Shown piece by piece: positions 30,855-39,509 of a stretch of DNA of 43,263 nucleotides. Source of the DNA: a virus. The stretch spans positions 1 to 43,263 of IMG/VR virus record IMGVR_UViG_3300046517_000678. One strand, written 5' to 3'. Within the stretch, counting starts at the first letter, position 1. Every line of letters begins with the position of its first letter. The notes beneath the pieces were generated by a model, which did no database searches, was not told where the DNA came from, and was given only the letters and a program-made list of their open reading frames with translations. Made by a program: the position numbers and the translations under genes.

Positions 30855-32852
30855 ATGGCAGGGCCCGGGCATGATGGCAACAGCGCAATCTGGCGCATCC
30901 TGGGCCTGCTGGAACGGGTCAAGAAATCTGGCTCGGGCTGGGAGGCATCGTGTCCTGGGCCGCGTCACAGCGACGGCCAGGACCGACACCCCAGCCTGTC
31001 GGTCGGGCTGGGACTAGATAGCCGAGTCCTGCTGAAGTGTTTCACCGGCTGCGAGCTCGAAGAAATCCTGCGACCCATCGGGCTGAGCATGGCCGACCTG
31101 TTCGAGAAATCACAGACTGGGAACCCGGTCCGTCGCTTTCGGTTGCTCAACAGGAGTGGTGAGGTGGTCGCCGAGCACGTCCGCGAGGACCTGACGGCGA
31201 CCAACGACAAACTGATCCGCTGGGAACGCAACGGCAAGAACGGATTGGGCGGGATGCCGGTCGCGGATCTGCCGTTGTACGGGCTGCCGGCCCTGGAACA
31301 AGCTGACTACCGTGTGCCGGTGGTGGTGTGCGAAGGGGAAAAAGCTGCCCAGGCGTTGATCGATATGGGGTTGCTCGCCGTGGGCACCGTGACTGGCGCA
31401 GCCGGCACCCCATCAGCAGCCTCACTGCAGCCACTACAGGGCCGAGAGAACGTGTGGCTGTGGCCAGATAACGATGACGCTGGTCGCGAGCACATGGCCC
31501 GTATCGCGGCGCTGCTGAAGCCTGCGCCGCAATGGATACGCTGGTCGGCGGCACTGGAGCATGGTGACGCGGCTGATTTCCTGGGTGGTGGCGGGACTGC
31601 GGCCGGCATCGCGAGCATGCTCGAGGTTCCAGAAGCGCGTCACATCTGGCGCTCTCCGGAATTGATGGCGGCAGCGTTTGCACCGACACAATGGGCGATA
31701 CCCGGGCTGGTGCCGGTGGGACTGAGCATTCTGGCTGGCCGTCCGAAGCTGGGAAAATCCTGGCTCGCGCTGGGGTGGGCGGTGGACGTCGCCAACGGCA
31801 ACGCGGCATTTCTCCACAAGATGGCGACCACGCAGGGGGAATGTCTGTACCTGGCGCTCGAGGACGGACCGCAGCGAATCCAAGAACGTCTGGCGATGGT
31901 GTTCGGAGAACGATTACCGCCGTCCGATCTGCACATCGCCTGCGAGTGGTCGCGACTGGACGAGGGTGGGCTCGACGAGTTGGACCGGTGGTTACTGAGC
32001 CACGTCCGAACGCGGCTGGTGGTGGTCGACACGTTCAAGCGTGTTCGGGCAACCGAAAAGAAAAACGCTCGTCTATACGACTCGGACTACGATGCGGTGC
32101 TCCCGCTGGCAGCGCTGGCGCGGTTGCGCGGGGTGGCGATCATGGTGGTGTTGCACACCCGCAAGGGTGAGTCTGATGATCCGCTCGAGCTCATCAGCGG
32201 CACGCTGGGATTGACTGGTGCCGCGGACGGGGTGCTGGTGCTGCGGCGCGAACGTGGTCAGGCCGACGCCTCGCTGTTCGCGACTGGCCGCGACGTCGAA
32301 GAGCAGGACCTGGCGCTGCGCTGGGAAAAGGATGAATTTCAGTGGTCGCTGTTGGGCGCGGCGGAGGACTATCGACGGTCGAAAGAACGCCGAGCCATCC
32401 TGGAAGTGATCGCCAGTGTGCCGGGAATGCCGGCTGGAGAGATCGCCGACGCCGTCCAGAAAACTCGTGGATCGGTGCGGTACCTGCTGTTTGTCATGGT
32501 GCGAGACGGCGAGGTCCGCAATCGCGACGGTAAATACTTCCCATCGAATAGTCGAGCCGGGAAGTCGACCACCGATAACTATAGTAGTAATACAGCCGTA
32601 GGCCAGTACGCCAAAGGCGCGAAAGACGCGCGTGACGCGCGTGCGCGTTCCACTACCCCTATCTCCCCTAACACGGATATCCCTAACAACAACACTGACA
32701 CACTTAGTACCAATAGGCCACTTAGCACCAATAGCCCATATAGCAGTAGTAGTGGTGTTAGGGGTGGTGGAGTATGTAAAAGGTGTGGGCGGGGACCGGA
32801 AACGCACGGGGAGCAGGATCTCGCACAATGCTCCTGGGACGAGGCATCGTGA
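30855..32852 (+). CDS. Bifunctional primase-helicase
   Basis: 665 residues from ATG 30855 (GGAG about 9 bases upstream); a TTG at 30840 is also possible. N-terminal zinc-binding primase part (CPGPRHSDGQDRHPSLSV, CFTGC), a TOPRIM segment (VPVVVCEGEKAAQALID), then a RecA/RepA-like ATPase: Walker A AGRPKLGKS (Lys near 301), Walker B LVVVDTF, and a winged-helix end. Residues about 575-635 are a low-complexity, Ser/Thr/Asn-rich segment encoded by the origin-like repeat block, followed by a C-terminal CKRCG zinc tail. Main replication enzyme. Confidence 0.85.
   Translation: MAGPGHDGNSAIWRILGLLERVKKSGSGWEASCPGPRHSDGQDRHPSLSVGLGLDSRVLLKCFTGCELEEILRPIGLSMADLFEKSQTGNPVRRFRLLNRSGEVVAEHVREDLTATNDKLIRWERNGKNGLGGMPVADLPLYGLPALEQADYRVPVVVCEGEKAAQALIDMGLLAVGTVTGAAGTPSAASLQPLQGRENVWLWPDNDDAGREHMARIAALLKPAPQWIRWSAALEHGDAADFLGGGGTAAGIASMLEVPEARHIWRSPELMAAAFAPTQWAIPGLVPVGLSILAGRPKLGKSWLALGWAVDVANGNAAFLHKMATTQGECLYLALEDGPQRIQERLAMVFGERLPPSDLHIACEWSRLDEGGLDELDRWLLSHVRTRLVVVDTFKRVRATEKKNARLYDSDYDAVLPLAALARLRGVAIMVVLHTRKGESDDPLELISGTLGLTGAADGVLVLRRERGQADASLFATGRDVEEQDLALRWEKDEFQWSLLGAAEDYRRSKERRAILEVIASVPGMPAGEIADAVQKTRGSVRYLLFVMVRDGEVRNRDGKYFPSNSRAGKSTTDNYSSNTAVGQYAKGAKDARDARARSTTPISPNTDIPNNNTDTLSTNRPLSTNSPYSSSSGVRGGGVCKRCGRGPETHGEQDLAQCSWDEAS
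32625..32764. other. Origin-like repeat block inside the primase-helicase gene
   Basis: Tandem GACGCGCGT (32625-32633, 32634-32642), CCCTAACA (32666-32673, 32681-32688) and its inverse TGTTAGGG (32756-32763), the long inverted pair CCCCTAACAC / GTGTTAGGGG (32665-32674, 32755-32764), and two 18-base direct repeats (32701-32718, 32719-32736). The stretch is visibly AT-richer than flanking DNA. Such repeat blocks inside a replication gene are typical of phage origins. Confidence 0.5.
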
Positions 32853-32894
32853 GTCGCGAGGGAGAGGCAGCGTGACCTACGTGCTGTCCGAGTC

Positions 32895-33101
32895 ATGACC
32901 GAACGCATCGAGATCCACGCCCGGGTTGCTCGCGATACCAGCGGGCTGGACACATACGTCCTGGCTGGTCAGCGGGTAAACGATCTGATGGCCGAGCACT
33001 ACGGCCATCAGATCAAATTTATTATCGAACAGCTCCCTGATCCGGTGACGGCCGAGTTGCGAGATGAAATGGATGTCCCGCATCGGGCGCTGAAAAGCTG
33101 A
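32895..33101 (+). CDS. Small hypothetical protein
   Basis: 68 residues from ATG 32895. Short and acidic/basic mixed, with a central helix (LAGQRVNDLMAEHYGHQIKF). No motif. It precedes another small gene by one base. Confidence 0.5.
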   Translation: MTERIEIHARVARDTSGLDTYVLAGQRVNDLMAEHYGHQIKFIIEQLPDPVTAELRDEMDVPHRALKS

Positions 33102-33102
33102 C

Positions 33103-33312
33103 ATGTCGAGATTTCTGCTGGTCGAGCTCGAGCCCGATCTGGCCGAGCATCAGACCACTCGCGAGTCGGTCTTTCGGGCCATCAGCATGACCAGCGGCGT
33201 ACGCCAGACCATCGACCTGAGCGTCATCTCGCAGACCACACTGGACCACATACTTCTCGCCGAGCCGGTCGCGGTGCAGCGTGGGCGCAGACGCCCAACG
33301 GACGCTGCCTGA
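33103..33312 (+). CDS. Small hypothetical protein upstream of terminase
   Basis: 69 residues from ATG 33103. N-terminal helix with acidic face (LLVELEPDLAEHQTTRES), basic C-terminus (RGRRRPTDAA). Its stop is five bases before the terminase small-subunit candidate start. Function unknown. Confidence 0.5.
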   Translation: MSRFLLVELEPDLAEHQTTRESVFRAISMTSGVRQTIDLSVISQTTLDHILLAEPVAVQRGRRRPTDAA

Positions 33313-33316
33313 CCCC

Positions 33317-33685
33317 ATGCAGGACGCTGACCCCATGCAGCATTGCCACGCTCGGGCACAGGGCGCTGGCGGGCGACCGTGTAGGAACAGTCCGATGCGG
33401 GGTCAAAGCGTATGCCGCATGCACGGTGGATCGAGCCCACAAGCACTCGCGAAGGCCGAGGACCGGTTGCATGCATTGGTGCATCCAGCCATAACCGGGC
33501 TGGCCCAGTTGATCGAGACGGCAGACTCGGACTCGGTGAGACTGAATGCCATCAGGGACCTGCTCGACAGGACTGGCTACAAACCTAAGGAGAAACTGGA
33601 GACGACTGGCGAAACCACTATTCGGGTGGAGTATGCGGACGTCATTTCCAAGTTAGACCTCGAACATACCAACGGCCGTGCCTGA
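33317..33685 (+). CDS. Terminase small-subunit-like protein
   Basis: 122 residues from ATG 33317; ATG 33335 and GTG 33281 are alternatives, and a short direct repeat (GACCCCATGCAG twice) surrounds the two ATGs. Zinc-like CRNSPMRGQSVCRMHGGSSPQ (about 28-48) and a helical LAKAEDRLHALVHPAITGLA match small proteins often found just before terminase large subunits. It overlaps the large-subunit gene by 8 bases. It probably recognises the packaging site. Confidence 0.65.
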   Translation: MQDADPMQHCHARAQGAGGRPCRNSPMRGQSVCRMHGGSSPQALAKAEDRLHALVHPAITGLAQLIETADSDSVRLNAIRDLLDRTGYKPKEKLETTGETTIRVEYADVISKLDLEHTNGRA

Positions 33686-34949
33686 ACTGACGATCACGTT
33701 GCCGCGGCCACTCGCCTGGCAGCGCGAGGTCACCACTTCGGTGGCTAGGTTCCGGGTGCTTGCTTGCGGGCGCCGGTCAGGGAAATCCACGCTTGGCCTC
33801 TCTGAACTGGTCCACTGCGCGCTGCAGGGAAAACCGGCCGCGTACATCGCTCCGTCATACAAACTCCTGGCGGACTTCTGGCGCGAACTGAGAACCACCT
33901 GCGAGTCCATTACTCGCACCAAGTCCGAGCAGGACCATCGGCTGGAACTACGTACGCGCGGGGTGATCGAATGTTGGAGCGCGGACGATGCCAACCCGGC
34001 TCGGGGTCGCAAGTACGCTCGCGTCGTCATCGACGAGGCCGCGCTGATCCGAGACCTGATGGATGTCTGGCAGCTCGCGCTAAGGCCAACACTTTCGGAC
34101 CTCCGCGGCGATGCGTGGTTTCTTTCCACTCCCCGTGGCCTAAATGATTTCCACGTCCTGTACCAGTACGGACAGGACCCGCTCCAGTCCGATTGGGCAT
34201 CGTGGCAGATGCCGACCAGCGTCAATCCATTCATTGCAACTGACGAGCTTGAGGCCGCGAAAGCAGAATTACCGGAGCGCGCCTGGTCGCAGGAATATAA
34301 CGCGATGTTCCTCCAACTAGAGGGAGGTGGGGTGTTCCGTGGCGTCGACGCGGTGTCTCGGCTCGAGCAGCGCGGTCCTCAGCGTGGTCACCAGTACGTC
34401 ATCGGGGTGGACTGGGGCAGGACCAACGACTTCACGGCAATATCGGTGATCGACGCAACGCTGATGGAGCAGGTCGCACTGGACAGGTTCTCAGAGATCG
34501 ACTACGAGCTCCAGACCGAACGGTTGCACAAGTGGTGCGACCTGTACCACCCGGTCCTGGTGGTCGCGGAGCACAACAGCATGGGCGGCCCGCTCACCGA
34601 ACGCCTGCAGACGGGGTATGCCAGGCTGCTCGGCCGAGCACGCGCGGCGCTGCCGGTGTGGGCGTGGGAAGCGACCAACGCCAGCAAGGCCGCGCTGGTG
34701 CAGGCGCTCGGGCTGGCGATCGAACAGGGTGCGCTCACGCTGCTGGACCACGCCGTCCAGCAAGCGGAGCTCTTGGGCTATGAAGCAAGCGTCTTGCCAA
34801 GCGGGATGATCAGATATTCGGCTCCGTTTGGACAGCATGACGATTGTGTTATCGCGCTTGGATTGGCCTATCTGGGTGCTGAACGCGAGCAGTCCCCGGT
34901 GCCGGCGCGGTCGCGGTACGGGTTCGCGGCGGCAGGTGGGCGACGATGA
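33678..34949 (+). CDS. terL: Terminase large subunit
   Basis: 423 residues from GTG 33678. Walker A GRRSGKST (31-38), Walker B VVIDEAA with Asp119/Glu120, coupling motif STPRG, then an RNase H-like nuclease domain: Asp245 in GVDWGRTNDF, a VVAEHNSMG segment, and HDDCVIALGLA near 387-397. These are the packaging motor and headful/cos nuclease signatures. It overlaps the small subunit and the next gene (ATGA). Confidence 0.92.
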   Translation: MPELTITLPRPLAWQREVTTSVARFRVLACGRRSGKSTLGLSELVHCALQGKPAAYIAPSYKLLADFWRELRTTCESITRTKSEQDHRLELRTRGVIECWSADDANPARGRKYARVVIDEAALIRDLMDVWQLALRPTLSDLRGDAWFLSTPRGLNDFHVLYQYGQDPLQSDWASWQMPTSVNPFIATDELEAAKAELPERAWSQEYNAMFLQLEGGGVFRGVDAVSRLEQRGPQRGHQYVIGVDWGRTNDFTAISVIDATLMEQVALDRFSEIDYELQTERLHKWCDLYHPVLVVAEHNSMGGPLTERLQTGYARLLGRARAALPVWAWEATNASKAALVQALGLAIEQGALTLLDHAVQQAELLGYEASVLPSGMIRYSAPFGQHDDCVIALGLAYLGAEREQSPVPARSRYGFAAAGGRR

Positions 34950-35170
34950 GAGAGATGATCCGCGGATTGTGGGATGACAGTTGGTATCACTGCCAACTCG
35001 AACTCGCGCTTGGAGAGTGGTCCGGGGTAGGTGACCTTCCAGACCCGGTGCCGGGCGCATGTACCGACACATGGATCGTGCCGGGCATGATCATTGACTA
35101 CTGGGACCACTGGGTCGTCGACATAATGCTGTACAGGGCGTCAGCCCCCCGGCCGGCTTATCAGGTATGA
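34946..35170 (+). CDS. Small Trp/Asp-rich hypothetical protein
   Basis: 74 residues overlapping the terminase stop by ATGA and the next start by 4 bases. Acidic and aromatic (GLWDDSWYHCQLELALGEW; DYWDHWVVDIMLY). No motif recognised. Possibly a small terminase partner, but only position supports it. Confidence 0.5.
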   Translation: MREMIRGLWDDSWYHCQLELALGEWSGVGDLPDPVPGACTDTWIVPGMIIDYWDHWVVDIMLYRASAPRPAYQV

Positions 35171-35796
35171 CCAGGCCCACGCTCCCGCGGTGGCTGCAGG
35201 CTCAGGTCGACTCGACGCGCGCACCGCAAAAGGCACCACCCTCCGATGGTGCGCTCAGGGTCCAGTCGCAGCAGATCCCGCTCGAGTTGCGCCACCATGA
35301 CGCCTGGGCCTGCTGGCGCTACCAGAACGACCGCGACCGCTGGAGCAAGCCACCGTACAACCCCGAGACCGGGGACCGCGCCGAGCCCAGCGACAGCAAC
35401 ACCTGGCTCCCGTTCGATGTCTGTCTGGAGGCGTATCGCTCGCAGCACGCGCCCACCACGGGTGGTCGTCCCTACGACGGCGTCAGCTTCGCGCTCGATA
35501 TCCGCTGGGGCATCGTCGGCGTCGACCTCGACCACGTCGCCGAGCACAAGCGCGACGCGGCCTGGATCATCGACCAGCTCGATAGCTACACCGAACTCTC
35601 CCCTAGCAGCGACGGCTATCGCATCTTTCTCAAGGGGACGCTGCCGGAGGGACGGCGCCGCCGCGACTGGGTCGAGATGTACACCCAGCGACGTTTTCTC
35701 ACGGTGACGGGCCACCATCTCGACCGAACCCCAACCGTGCTGAGACCGTCTCGTTCTCTGTACACCGTCTGGCAGCGATACGTGCAGCAGGGCTAG
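35167..35796 (+). CDS. Stand-alone AEP-type primase-polymerase domain
   Basis: 209 residues. It fits the archaeo-eukaryotic primase family of phage/plasmid PrimPol-type enzymes: SKPPYNPETG near 60-69, catalytic DxD in IVGVDLDH (Asp120, Asp122), SPSSDGYRIFLKG (145-157) and RRFLTVTGHH (174-184). The His usual after SPSGxG is replaced here by Arg (YRI), as I recall the motif, so activity needs testing. There is no helicase domain. Its place between terminase and portal genes is unusual. Confidence 0.6.
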   Translation: MTRPTLPRWLQAQVDSTRAPQKAPPSDGALRVQSQQIPLELRHHDAWACWRYQNDRDRWSKPPYNPETGDRAEPSDSNTWLPFDVCLEAYRSQHAPTTGGRPYDGVSFALDIRWGIVGVDLDHVAEHKRDAAWIIDQLDSYTELSPSSDGYRIFLKGTLPEGRRRRDWVEMYTQRRFLTVTGHHLDRTPTVLRPSRSLYTVWQRYVQQG

Positions 35797-35813
35797 TATT
35801 GGGGTTGCGCTGA

Positions 35814-35842
35814 CCCGCTCGCTCGTTGAGTGGGAGTTTCTT
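35814..35842 (+). terminator. Hairpin with T-rich tail after the AEP gene
   Basis: CCCGCTC (35814-35820) pairs with GAGTGGG (35828-35834, one G-T pair) around a 7-base loop, followed by AGTTTCTT. Weak Rho-independent terminator between the AEP gene and the next start. Confidence 0.4.
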
Positions 35843-35863
35843 CCCGTGAGGAGGATTGTGGTC

Positions 35864-36136
35864 ATGCGCAGTCGGGGCAAAGTGTCCGCAGCGCGTCGGA
35901 CTGTGGAATTTGCGCTCGGTCCCAGAGGAGCTAGGTGGCTGTGGCAGTTGCTGGGGGAAGAGTTTCCTCCAGAGTTTGCGATGGATCGGCTGGCCCGTGT
36001 TCTGACCCAGCCGATATCCGTGCGACTTGAACGCCTGGAGTGGGAAGCATTTGTTCTGGACGCCCTTCAGCGCCGGGCCTCAAACGGCGACTCATGGATG
36101 CATCCTGATCTCCAAGCAGAGGACTTCTACAAGTGA
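35864..36136 (+). CDS. Small hypothetical protein
   Basis: 90 residues from ATG 35864, with GAGGAGG 9 bases upstream; in-frame GTGs at 35846 and 35858 are alternatives. Basic N-terminus (RSRGKVSAARRTV), helical Arg/Leu-rich middle, and acidic end. It overlaps the HNH gene (GTGA). No family recognised. Confidence 0.5.
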   Translation: MRSRGKVSAARRTVEFALGPRGARWLWQLLGEEFPPEFAMDRLARVLTQPISVRLERLEWEAFVLDALQRRASNGDSWMHPDLQAEDFYK

Positions 36137-36477
36137 CGCGCAACTTCGGAGCGCAACTGAGCCTCTGGCCCGACCGCGAGCGCATATGGTGCGTGCGCCG
36201 GCCAACCCGGCAACCGCGCGACCGCTTCTCGTTGGAGTACTGCCTGTGGCTCGCGAAGTCACCGCGGCAACGCTTCGAGGTACTGAGCCGTCAACGCTTC
36301 TGTTGCTGGGAGTGCGGCTACGTCCTGATGCCGCGCTGGGTGCATCTGCATCACCCACTGGGCTACGCAAACCTGAATTACGAGGAAGCGAGCGACCTGA
36401 AGGCAGTCCACGGGATCTGCCATCGTCGTATTCACGAGCAGGAGCAGGCGGCGGCGTGTGGGTGCAAGGCCGCGTAG
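36133..36477 (+). CDS. HNH endonuclease
   Basis: 114 residues from GTG 36133. CWECG (about 57-61), the HNH-type LHHPLGY and the final HGICHRRIHEQ give a zinc-bound beta-beta-alpha nuclease. HNH proteins next to terminase and portal are common and can help cos cleavage during packaging. A free-standing homing role is less likely given the location. Confidence 0.75.
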   Translation: MTRNFGAQLSLWPDRERIWCVRRPTRQPRDRFSLEYCLWLAKSPRQRFEVLSRQRFCCWECGYVLMPRWVHLHHPLGYANLNYEEASDLKAVHGICHRRIHEQEQAAACGCKAA

Positions 36478-36541
36478 CCGGCGTGCAGGTGTAACACTCG
36501 AATAGTCGTTCCAGCGTTCACGCGTTACACTCGCGGGCAGC

Positions 36542-36676
36542 GTGTGCGAGCAGCAAGACTGCACGGCCGAGGCAGAGACGTACTGCCCACTGTGCGAACG
36601 ACTGCTCTGCCGCACCCATGACGAGGTGGCTTATCGCGGCCACGACTGCTTGAGCGGGCCTGCCGATGCCGATTGA
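36542..36676 (+). CDS. Small B-box-like zinc protein
   Basis: 44 residues from GTG 36542, overlapping the portal start by 11 bases. Cys/His spacing CEQQDC, CPLCERLLC, RTHDE and RGHDC resembles a B-box or treble-clef zinc motif. Weak ribosome site. The upstream gap (36478-36541) has no gene but contains two similar motifs, GTAACACTCG and GTTACACTCG. Confidence 0.45.
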   Translation: MCEQQDCTAEAETYCPLCERLLCRTHDEVAYRGHDCLSGPADAD

Positions 36677-38690
36677 CCGCTCCAAGAAGGAGCTCAAGGC
36701 ACCCGATTCTGAGTACCTGACCTCGCTGCAGACCGAGCTCGGCGACCTGTACCTGCAGCAAGATTCTGACATCGACTTGGTCCGCGAGCAGCGCGAGATG
36801 AGAAAGCCAGCGCTGTCGGAGGCCGACAAGGACTACATCCTGGTCCACGTCGACCCGCGGGACCCGGACATCACCGAAGAGGCGTTTCAGCAGACCGCCA
36901 TCCTGACGCTCGAACGTCCCAAGTTGTCCATTGTCGGCGGCGAAGGCGACACCGCTCAGACCGTAGCGTCCAAGCTCGAGCACTTCACTGAGGAAACGCT
37001 CTGGGAATGCGGCACGCGCGAGCCGGGCTCGGACACCATGACCCAGGTCACCGATGCCACGCTGAACGATGGCGGCGGCTGGGCCAAGATCATGTGGGCC
37101 AGCGACCTGTGGTCCGAACGCTACGGGCTCAAGGACCCCAGCAAGGACCCGTCATCGAGCACCGCGGACTACACCGCCTACGACAAGCAGACCGAGGAAG
37201 CCAAGAAGCGCGCGGGTCCACCCTTCGTCTGGAGCTACGTCGACCCGAGGTCTGTGTACCCGCAGCGCTCGGGCGGCAAGCTCACCGAGGTCCTGGAAGT
37301 TTCCCAGATGCCGATGCGTTCAGCGTTCCGGCGCTACCGCCTCGGCTACGACTCGCAGGGGAACATCGTCCCTGAGGAACTGGGCCAGTCGCAAAACGTC
37401 ATCGAAGCCAGTCGCAACATGCTCGCGACCGTCACCTTCCTCGAGCACTGGGATGAGACCTTCGTGTCATACGCGATCTGCGGCCAGAACATGAAGGGCG
37501 ACCCAACGGGGTACATCGTCAAGCAGTTCAAGCATAAATACCCGTTCGGGGTCCCCTACGACTACGCGCCAGGGCTGACCATGAACTGGTGGCGCAACCG
37601 AAAAGTCGGCTGGGGCATCGGTCGCACCAAGCTCTGGCTGGTCCAGTACCGCCAGTATCTGCGTGCCATGCACGCGCAGTACGTGGCCAGGGACCTGCTC
37701 TCCCCCCTGGTGACGTATGGCGATACGCCGGCCTCGGCCATCATCGGTGACGACGGCAAGCCCAAAGAGACCGACCCCACGGTTCACCCTGGCGAGGTTC
37801 TGAACCTCCCGCCAGGACGGCAACTGCAGCGCATCCAGTACCCCGACGCGGCCACGCTCGAAAAGCACATGGCGCTCATCGACGGCGCCATTCGCGACCT
37901 CGAGTCGCCCAGAGTGACCACGCTCTCAGGCATGGAAGGGGCCGGCTTCGCTATCAGCCAGGTTCTTTCATATTCCCGCACGCGCGTCGGTCCCATCAGG
38001 CACGGCATCGAGAGTCTGCTCAAGGGCCAGACCGAAAAGCTGTGGACCCTGATCCGGGACCGCGCCAAGGAGAAGGTCTGGGTGTTCTCAGGGGGGGTCG
38101 ATGTCGGGTCAGGGACCGCGGTCGCAGAGTTCATCGGCTTCGGGCCGTCCGACCTCGAGCGTCCCATGCGGATCAAGTGGGAAGTCCAGGCGCAGCTCCC
38201 GACCGACGAGATGATCATGGCTCGGTACGCCCACGAACGGTTGGCCGCCGGCACCTACGGGAAAGACGAAGCGGTCACCTATCTGGGCGACAACCCCGAC
38301 GAGATCCGCCGCAGCATCGCCAGGGACCGCATCCGCGCCAGTCCCGAATATCAGAAATGGCTGGACGCGGAAGTGTTCATGGAAGCCGGCCGCGGCGACA
38401 TGCTGCAAAAAGCTCAGGAGATGGAACAGCGAGCGCTCGCTGGCAACCTGCCTGCAAACAATCCAGCGTTACCGTCGGGCACGCCCCAACCTGGCGTGTT
38501 CGAGGGTGGCGGACCCGGTGCGGGCGGCGTCCCCGACCTCGGAGCACTCGCGGCCGCTCCGAACGGTGCTGGCGTCGGCCCGCCCGGTTATCCGCAGGTG
38601 GTCGGTGGAGCGCAGCAGCCAGGCGGCACCATGCCGCCGGGCGGCGTCGCGTACGGTCCGCAGGGCGCAGCCGCACCAGGTGGTCAGTGA
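36666..38690 (+). CDS. Portal protein
   Basis: 674 residues. Typical portal-like features: N-terminal helical region with acidic residues, a middle with RKVGWGIGRTKLW and a long helix (LVQYRQYLRAMHAQYVARDLL), and a C-terminal coiled/helical segment followed by a Gly/Pro-rich disordered tail (last about 80 residues). Location after terminase and before the scaffold/capsid series supports this. Overlaps the next gene as TGATG. Confidence 0.75.
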   Translation: MPIDRSKKELKAPDSEYLTSLQTELGDLYLQQDSDIDLVREQREMRKPALSEADKDYILVHVDPRDPDITEEAFQQTAILTLERPKLSIVGGEGDTAQTVASKLEHFTEETLWECGTREPGSDTMTQVTDATLNDGGGWAKIMWASDLWSERYGLKDPSKDPSSSTADYTAYDKQTEEAKKRAGPPFVWSYVDPRSVYPQRSGGKLTEVLEVSQMPMRSAFRRYRLGYDSQGNIVPEELGQSQNVIEASRNMLATVTFLEHWDETFVSYAICGQNMKGDPTGYIVKQFKHKYPFGVPYDYAPGLTMNWWRNRKVGWGIGRTKLWLVQYRQYLRAMHAQYVARDLLSPLVTYGDTPASAIIGDDGKPKETDPTVHPGEVLNLPPGRQLQRIQYPDAATLEKHMALIDGAIRDLESPRVTTLSGMEGAGFAISQVLSYSRTRVGPIRHGIESLLKGQTEKLWTLIRDRAKEKVWVFSGGVDVGSGTAVAEFIGFGPSDLERPMRIKWEVQAQLPTDEMIMARYAHERLAAGTYGKDEAVTYLGDNPDEIRRSIARDRIRASPEYQKWLDAEVFMEAGRGDMLQKAQEMEQRALAGNLPANNPALPSGTPQPGVFEGGGPGAGGVPDLGALAAAPNGAGVGPPGYPQVVGGAQQPGGTMPPGGVAYGPQGAAAPGGQ

Positions 38691-39202
38691 TGGCCACGTC
38701 TCCGAAGCAGAACGAGATCCTGCAGCTCAAGAACGAGATCGCGTCGGAGATTTCACGCGACGCGCCCAACATCGCGCAGGGTGTGTTCGGCGATAACGCC
38801 AACCATCCGGACATGTCCCAGGTGTCCAATCAGCAGCTCGACGACCTGGTCCGCTCGAAGTATGAGTCGGGTGATCGTGCCTGGCTGCAGGCCGAGGCGC
38901 GCCGCGACCCCGTTCAGTTTGAGAAGGTCACCGATCGGCTCGGTGTCACCACGCCGCCACCAGGCTCTCCTGCGCCACCCGACCCGAACGCCTTCGCGAA
39001 CGCGGCTATGGCTAACGCGTCAGGAGCACAACCAACAGCACAACAATTGGCGCCCCCACCACCAGCACCAGCAATGCCCATTCCGCCGGCGTTATCCGCG
39101 GCTCCCGTGGCTCCTCTTGCTCCCCCACCTGTACCAGCGCCGGCTCCGCCCGTCATTCTGGGACCTAACGGTCAGCCCTTGCCGCCTTCAGGTGCCATGT
39201 GA
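38690..39202 (+). CDS. Post-portal protein with Pro/Ala-rich tail
   Basis: 170 residues. Residues 1-85 are helical (EILQLKNEIASEISRDAPN; DLVRSKYESGDRAWLQAEAR). The remaining half is almost only Ala, Pro and Gln (disordered). It overlaps the portal stop (TGATG). A matching fragment of its end begins the window. Function unknown; likely virion or packaging associated. Confidence 0.65.
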   Translation: MATSPKQNEILQLKNEIASEISRDAPNIAQGVFGDNANHPDMSQVSNQQLDDLVRSKYESGDRAWLQAEARRDPVQFEKVTDRLGVTTPPPGSPAPPDPNAFANAAMANASGAQPTAQQLAPPPPAPAMPIPPALSAAPVAPLAPPPVPAPAPPVILGPNGQPLPPSGAM

Positions 39203-39483
39203 CTCGGCCAACGACGTTGCGCCCAGAGGTAGACACACGCGAGCGCAGTCAGACCGATAGCCCACTTGATGAGGTCCGGTTCATAGGGATGACGGGTGAA
39301 CTCATCATTGAGTTGGACCAGGCGTGGCCCTACGAAGACCAGACCCAGTGCGAGCGCGAACTGAATAGCGAACACGGCCAAGATGATGCCCCGACTGGCG
39401 AAGATCAGGTAGGCAAAAAACAGGATGGCCGGGCTAAGCCACAGGAGCATCCAGGGGTCGTCGGCGATAAACTGCAAATCCAT
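39172..39483 (-). CDS. Small three-helix membrane protein (complete copy 2)
   Basis: 103 residues from ATG (complement 39481-39483) with GGAGG 6 bases upstream. Three hydrophobic helices: about residues 10-28 (LLWLSPAILFFAYLIFA), 30-53 (IILAVFAIQFALALGLVFVG) and 71-87 (WAIGLTALACVYLWA), with a charged loop between the second and third. It ends convergently, overlapping the post-portal gene end by 31 bases. Possible holin-like or host-membrane effector; gene order is unusual because all nearby late genes run the other way. Confidence 0.75.
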   Translation of the reverse strand: MDLQFIADDPWMLLWLSPAILFFAYLIFASRGIILAVFAIQFALALGLVFVGPRLVQLNDEFTRHPYEPDLIKWAIGLTALACVYLWAQRRWPSHMAPEGGKG

Positions 39484-39509
39484 CTCGATCCTCCAACGAT
39501 CGGGGTGCC

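Noticed and set aside
32869-32898. Eight-codon leader peptide before 32895 (GTG, ending in ATGA)
   Set aside because: Too short and without further support.
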